From assembly GCA_945870465.1 (NCBI GenBank), contig CAMBSS010000196.1:1-7042 (forward strand): a stretch of DNA of 7,042 nt, in the 5' to 3' direction. Below the pieces are notes generated by a model. That model had not been told where the DNA came from. It did not search any database and saw only the letters and a program-made list of their open reading frames with translations. Source of the DNA: Bordetella parapertussis (GTDB lineage Bacteria; Pseudomonadota; Gammaproteobacteria; Burkholderiales; SG8-41). Positions within the stretch are counted from its first letter, which is position 1, and every line of letters begins with the position of its first letter. A program made the translations under genes and the position numbers. Of this stretch, positions 5,416 through 7,042 are shown piece after piece.

Positions 5416-6204
5416 ATGGGGAACGGCGTGAAAACTGGCCTCTCGATACTGCTGGGGTTATTGTCGTTAGCCAATGCTGCCGGCGGCGCCGAGCATGTGC
5501 TGGCACCCGGCGGCACGCTGCACGTCGTCTACCTTGCCGGCAACCCGGCGCAGGCGGTGCGCGACGCCAAAACGGGCGAGATTTCAGGCGTGTCGGTGGA
5601 CCTTGCGCGCGAACTGGCGCGCCAGTTCAACGTGCCGCTCGAAATGACCGTGTTCGCCGGCGTGCAGACCGTCATCGATGCGGTGCGCGACGAGAAAGCC
5701 GACATCGGTTTTCTCGCCAGCGACCCTTCGCGCCGCGGGCCCATAGAGTTTTCGCAGGTCTATTTGCGCAACCCGCAAAGCCTGACCGTTCTCGCGCAAT
5801 CAGCGATCCGTTCGTTTGACGATCTCGGCCGCGCGGGTGTGCGCATTGGCGTTGCGCGCATGGACTCGATCGGGCTGTATTTGAAGCGCACGCTGAAAGT
5901 GGCGCAACTGATCGAATTCGAAGACACGCAGAACGCGTCAGTGAAACAGCTGTTCGACACTGGCGCCATCGATGCTTTCGGCGCCAACCGGCTGCGCCTC
6001 GCCCGGCTCAATGCCGAAGCGCCGGGATTGCGCATCCTGCCGGGCAGCATATTCGGCGTGCCGCAGGCGATCATCGCGCCGGCCGCAAGGACCGAACGCC
6101 TGGCGGCGATCAATAAATTCCTCAATGAAGCGCGACAAAGCGGTTTTTTGCAGGGCGCGATAACCCGCGCCAACAACGGCACCGAAATCGAACCGGCGCC
6201 CTGA
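5416..6204 (+). CDS. Periplasmic substrate-binding protein, SBP family 3 (amino-acid ABC-type receptor)
   Basis: The 262-residue product begins with a signal peptide (MGNGVKTGLSILLGLLSLANA, cleaved near 21-25). The mature part has the family-3 order of elements: a first strand TLHVVYLAGN (34-43), the segment SGVSVDLARELARQFNVPLE (57-76), VQTVIDAVRDEKADIGFLA (83-101) and PIEFSQVYL (109-117), then the crossover to lobe 2 with the strand VRIGVARMDS (142-151). Such proteins capture amino acids or other small polar solutes for an ABC importer. No permease or ATPase gene is present here, so it is an orphan receptor or serves a remote system. It follows the crotonase gene by 33 bp in the same direction with no terminator, so cotranscription is likely, which hints at a ligand connected to acyl or aromatic acid catabolism. 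The ligand is unknown. Confidence 0.85.
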   Translation: MGNGVKTGLSILLGLLSLANAAGGAEHVLAPGGTLHVVYLAGNPAQAVRDAKTGEISGVSVDLARELARQFNVPLEMTVFAGVQTVIDAVRDEKADIGFLASDPSRRGPIEFSQVYLRNPQSLTVLAQSAIRSFDDLGRAGVRIGVARMDSIGLYLKRTLKVAQLIEFEDTQNASVKQLFDTGAIDAFGANRLRLARLNAEAPGLRILPGSIFGVPQAIIAPAARTERLAAINKFLNEARQSGFLQGAITRANNGTEIEPAP

Positions 6205-6205
6205 A

Positions 6206-6571
6206 TCAACCCCGCTCGTGCATGCCGGGACTGGAGTACCGGGACGCGCCGTCGCGGTGACCGTAAACGGGTTTGCCGTGCGCGGCGGCCTCGAGCAGCC
6301 GGATGCCATTCAACGCCGCGCCGACTATATGCAGCGCCTCGCGGATTCCCAGGCAGGCTTGGTCATTCAACTGTTTGGACGCAACGTCCAGTTCGACCAG
6401 CAGGCTTTCGAAGCGCGTCCTGACGTCGGCCACGCCGCGAACCGGTAAGCGGGTAATGTGGTCGGGCACGCTGGCCAGCTTGCCTGACGACCGCGCGCTA
6501 TCGATATAAGCGGTCAATAAAAAGTAAATCATGGCTTCAGTATCGGCTTTACGGATATCGTCGGCGATCAT
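6206..6571 (-). CDS. Hypothetical protein, 121 residues, mostly helical
   Basis: I do not recognise a named family. The protein begins MIADDIRKADTEAMIYFLLT and looks almost wholly alpha-helical: helices are suggested at about 3-28, 44-70 and 71-98, with a loop RLPVRGVADV (41-50) and a polar, probably disordered tail (GHRDGASRYSSPGMHERG, 104-121). There is no signal peptide; the hydrophobic patch IYFLLTAYI (15-23) is short and amphipathic rather than a membrane span. A soluble helical bundle is the best description. The start at 6571 is chosen because AAAGGAGG (plus-strand 6580-6587) lies 8 bases away; the frame could extend to 6670 but that part lacks a ribosome site and reads like non-coding sequence. 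Its stop is one base from the stop of the converging receptor gene. Confidence 0.75.
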   Translation of the reverse strand: MIADDIRKADTEAMIYFLLTAYIDSARSSGKLASVPDHITRLPVRGVADVRTRFESLLVELDVASKQLNDQACLGIREALHIVGAALNGIRLLEAAAHGKPVYGHRDGASRYSSPGMHERG

Positions 6572-6579
6572 TGCGGATT

Positions 6580-6587
6580 CCTCCTTT
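6580..6587 (-). promoter_or_regulatory. Ribosome binding site fixing the start of the hypothetical gene
   Basis: Read on the minus strand, AAAGGAGG lies 8 bases before the ATG at 6571. It is a near-ideal site and argues strongly against the longer frame beginning at 6670. Confidence 0.75.
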
Positions 6588-6647
6588 GGGCAACGGCAGG
6601 AATTTCTCTGTTCGACACACAATTCATGAAGCCAGGATACGCTCGAT

Positions 6648-6675
6648 ATATTACGGGTTTGCGCGGGCAAGTCAC
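6648..6675 (-). promoter_or_regulatory. Weak candidate promoter of the hypothetical gene
   Basis: On the minus strand GTGACT (6670-6675) and TAATAT (6648-6653) are separated by 16 bases, each matching the sigma-70 hexamers at four of six positions, about 80 bases before the ATG at 6571. An inverted repeat, GCGCGGG with CCCGCGC (6661-6667 and 6686-6692), overlaps it and could be an operator. Both are pattern matches only. Confidence 0.25.
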
Positions 6676-6880
6676 CATATTTCTACCCGCGCGGTTACCC
6701 GCCGCGCTTCTTCAAAACAAAACAACCAGATGCGGTGGCTTCTTCATAAATCCCAACGCCAGCAGCGCCGAGGCGGATGAAATCATACGCATGACGCATC
6801 CGGTTTCCGGTCCAGCGCTTTTGTTCCTGCAACCGCGGTTTTGATAGTCTTTGCCGAAAATAATTTCTCGGCGGTAATAA

Positions 6881-6915
6881 ATATCCACAATTTCTGTGGA
6901 TAACACTGTGGATAC
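6881..6915. other. Cluster of three DnaA-box sequences
   Basis: ATATCCACA (6881-6889, plus strand, 8 of 9 matches), TTATCCACA (6895-6903, minus strand, perfect) and GTATCCACA (6907-6915, minus strand, 8 of 9 matches) lie within 35 bp. The first two face each other as a perfect 8-bp inverted repeat, TATCCACA/TGTGGATA, around five bases; the second and third are in tandem with a three-base gap. TTATCCACA is the consensus DnaA site of proteobacteria, and such clusters occur at oriC and at promoters controlled by DnaA. An AT-rich stretch (about 6857-6885) lies immediately to the left and could serve as an unwinding element. Neither dnaA nor rpmH, the usual oriC neighbours, is visible. Confidence 0.6.
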
Positions 6916-6964
6916 CACGCACCAATCGGCCCGAGAAGCCCATCTCATCTGCGTTTGATTGCAC

Positions 6965-6991
6965 CGCATATTTTTTGGGCAAAAACATGCG
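6965..6991. repeat. AT-rich 11-bp imperfect inverted repeat
   Basis: CGCATATTTTT (6965-6975) pairs with AAAAACATGCG (6981-6991) at 10 of 11 positions around the loop TGGGC. On the DNA level it resembles an operator dyad; as RNA it would be a weak, AU-rich hairpin. It lies 49 bp right of the DnaA boxes. Confidence 0.5.
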
Positions 6992-7042
6992 CGAAAATTT
7001 CTGCCGCTGACCATCCCTGTTTCGCTGCGCGGCAACATAAAA

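Larger units (their letters stand above)
6572..7042. other. Gene-free, palindrome-rich region at the right edge
   Basis: No open frame here has a ribosome site or protein-like composition; the longest (6712-7038, minus) reads as random sequence. The stretch holds several dyads: GCGCGGG/CCCGCGC (6661-6692), which competes with GCGCGG/CCGCGC (6689-6707); the palindrome AACCGCGGTT (6831-6840); GCCGA/TCGGC (6853-6872) around an AT-rich centre; the DnaA-box cluster (6881-6915); and an 11-bp imperfect dyad (6965-6991). From about 6840 it is clearly richer in A and T than the rest of the window. It may be a replication-origin-like segment or the upstream control region of a gene to the right. Confidence 0.6.

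Noticed and set aside
6572..6670. N-terminal extension of the hypothetical gene to 6670
   Set aside because: It would read through an ideal ribosome binding site, has no site of its own and its residues (Cys-rich, irregular) do not resemble the rest.
6712..7038. Minus-strand open frame of 108 codons at the right edge
   Set aside because: No ribosome site, no domain, random-looking composition, and it would cover the palindromic DnaA-box region.
1..7042. CRISPR arrays, tRNA or rRNA genes, insertion sequences, prophage or toxin-antitoxin modules
   Set aside because: None was seen: the only tandem repeats are 7-10 bp units, no cloverleaf or transposase frame was found, and all long coding frames are accounted for.

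Overview
The window looks like chromosomal DNA from a GC-rich betaproteobacterium, probably Burkholderiales-like. The reasons are the dense GC-rich coding on both strands, an orphan Bug/TctC-type periplasmic binding protein, and a set of small metabolic and regulatory genes typical of environmental members of that class. The taxonomic placement is inference from family content and base composition; there is no rRNA or other phylogenetic marker.

Layout. Positions 3-212 (+) hold the 3' end of a small envelope protein resembling glycine-zipper outer-membrane proteins. A Bug-family solute receptor (281-1249, +) follows. A gap of about 260 bp then carries a dispersed-type inverted repeat (1310-1404), an MFS transporter (1509-2654, +) and a universal stress protein (2698-3177, +). 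The stress protein gene converges on a dienelactone-hydrolase-family gene (3253-3996, -), and the space between them is a 7-bp tandem repeat that also folds back on itself. Upstream of the hydrolase on the minus strand is a small winged-helix regulator (4139-4387, -), with two strong tandem hairpins between the two genes. The regulator is divergent from a crotonase-superfamily enzyme (4588-5382, +), which is followed after 33 bp by a family-3 periplasmic binding protein (5416-6204, +). A conserved-looking hypothetical gene (6206-6571, -) converges on it with one base between the stop codons.

The last 471 bp (6572-7042) contain no credible gene. They are rich in palindromes and contain three DnaA-box sequences within 35 bp (6881-6915), one of them a perfect TTATCCACA. 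This is the most unusual signal in the window: a replication-origin-like or DnaA-regulated site whose partner gene, if any, lies beyond the right edge.

How the genes fit together. Two periplasmic receptors without their membrane partners, an MFS carrier, a crotonase and a DLH-type hydrolase suggest uptake and breakdown of organic acids, possibly aromatic-derived. The small regulator sits where it could control the divergent crotonase gene and the downstream hydrolase gene. No single complete pathway is encoded. I found no CRISPR array, tRNA, rRNA, transposase, phage or toxin-antitoxin gene, and nothing that clearly amounts to a new multi-gene system. The more interesting points are the DnaA-box cluster, active-site changes in the crotonase and in the nucleotide motif of the stress protein, and the repeats.
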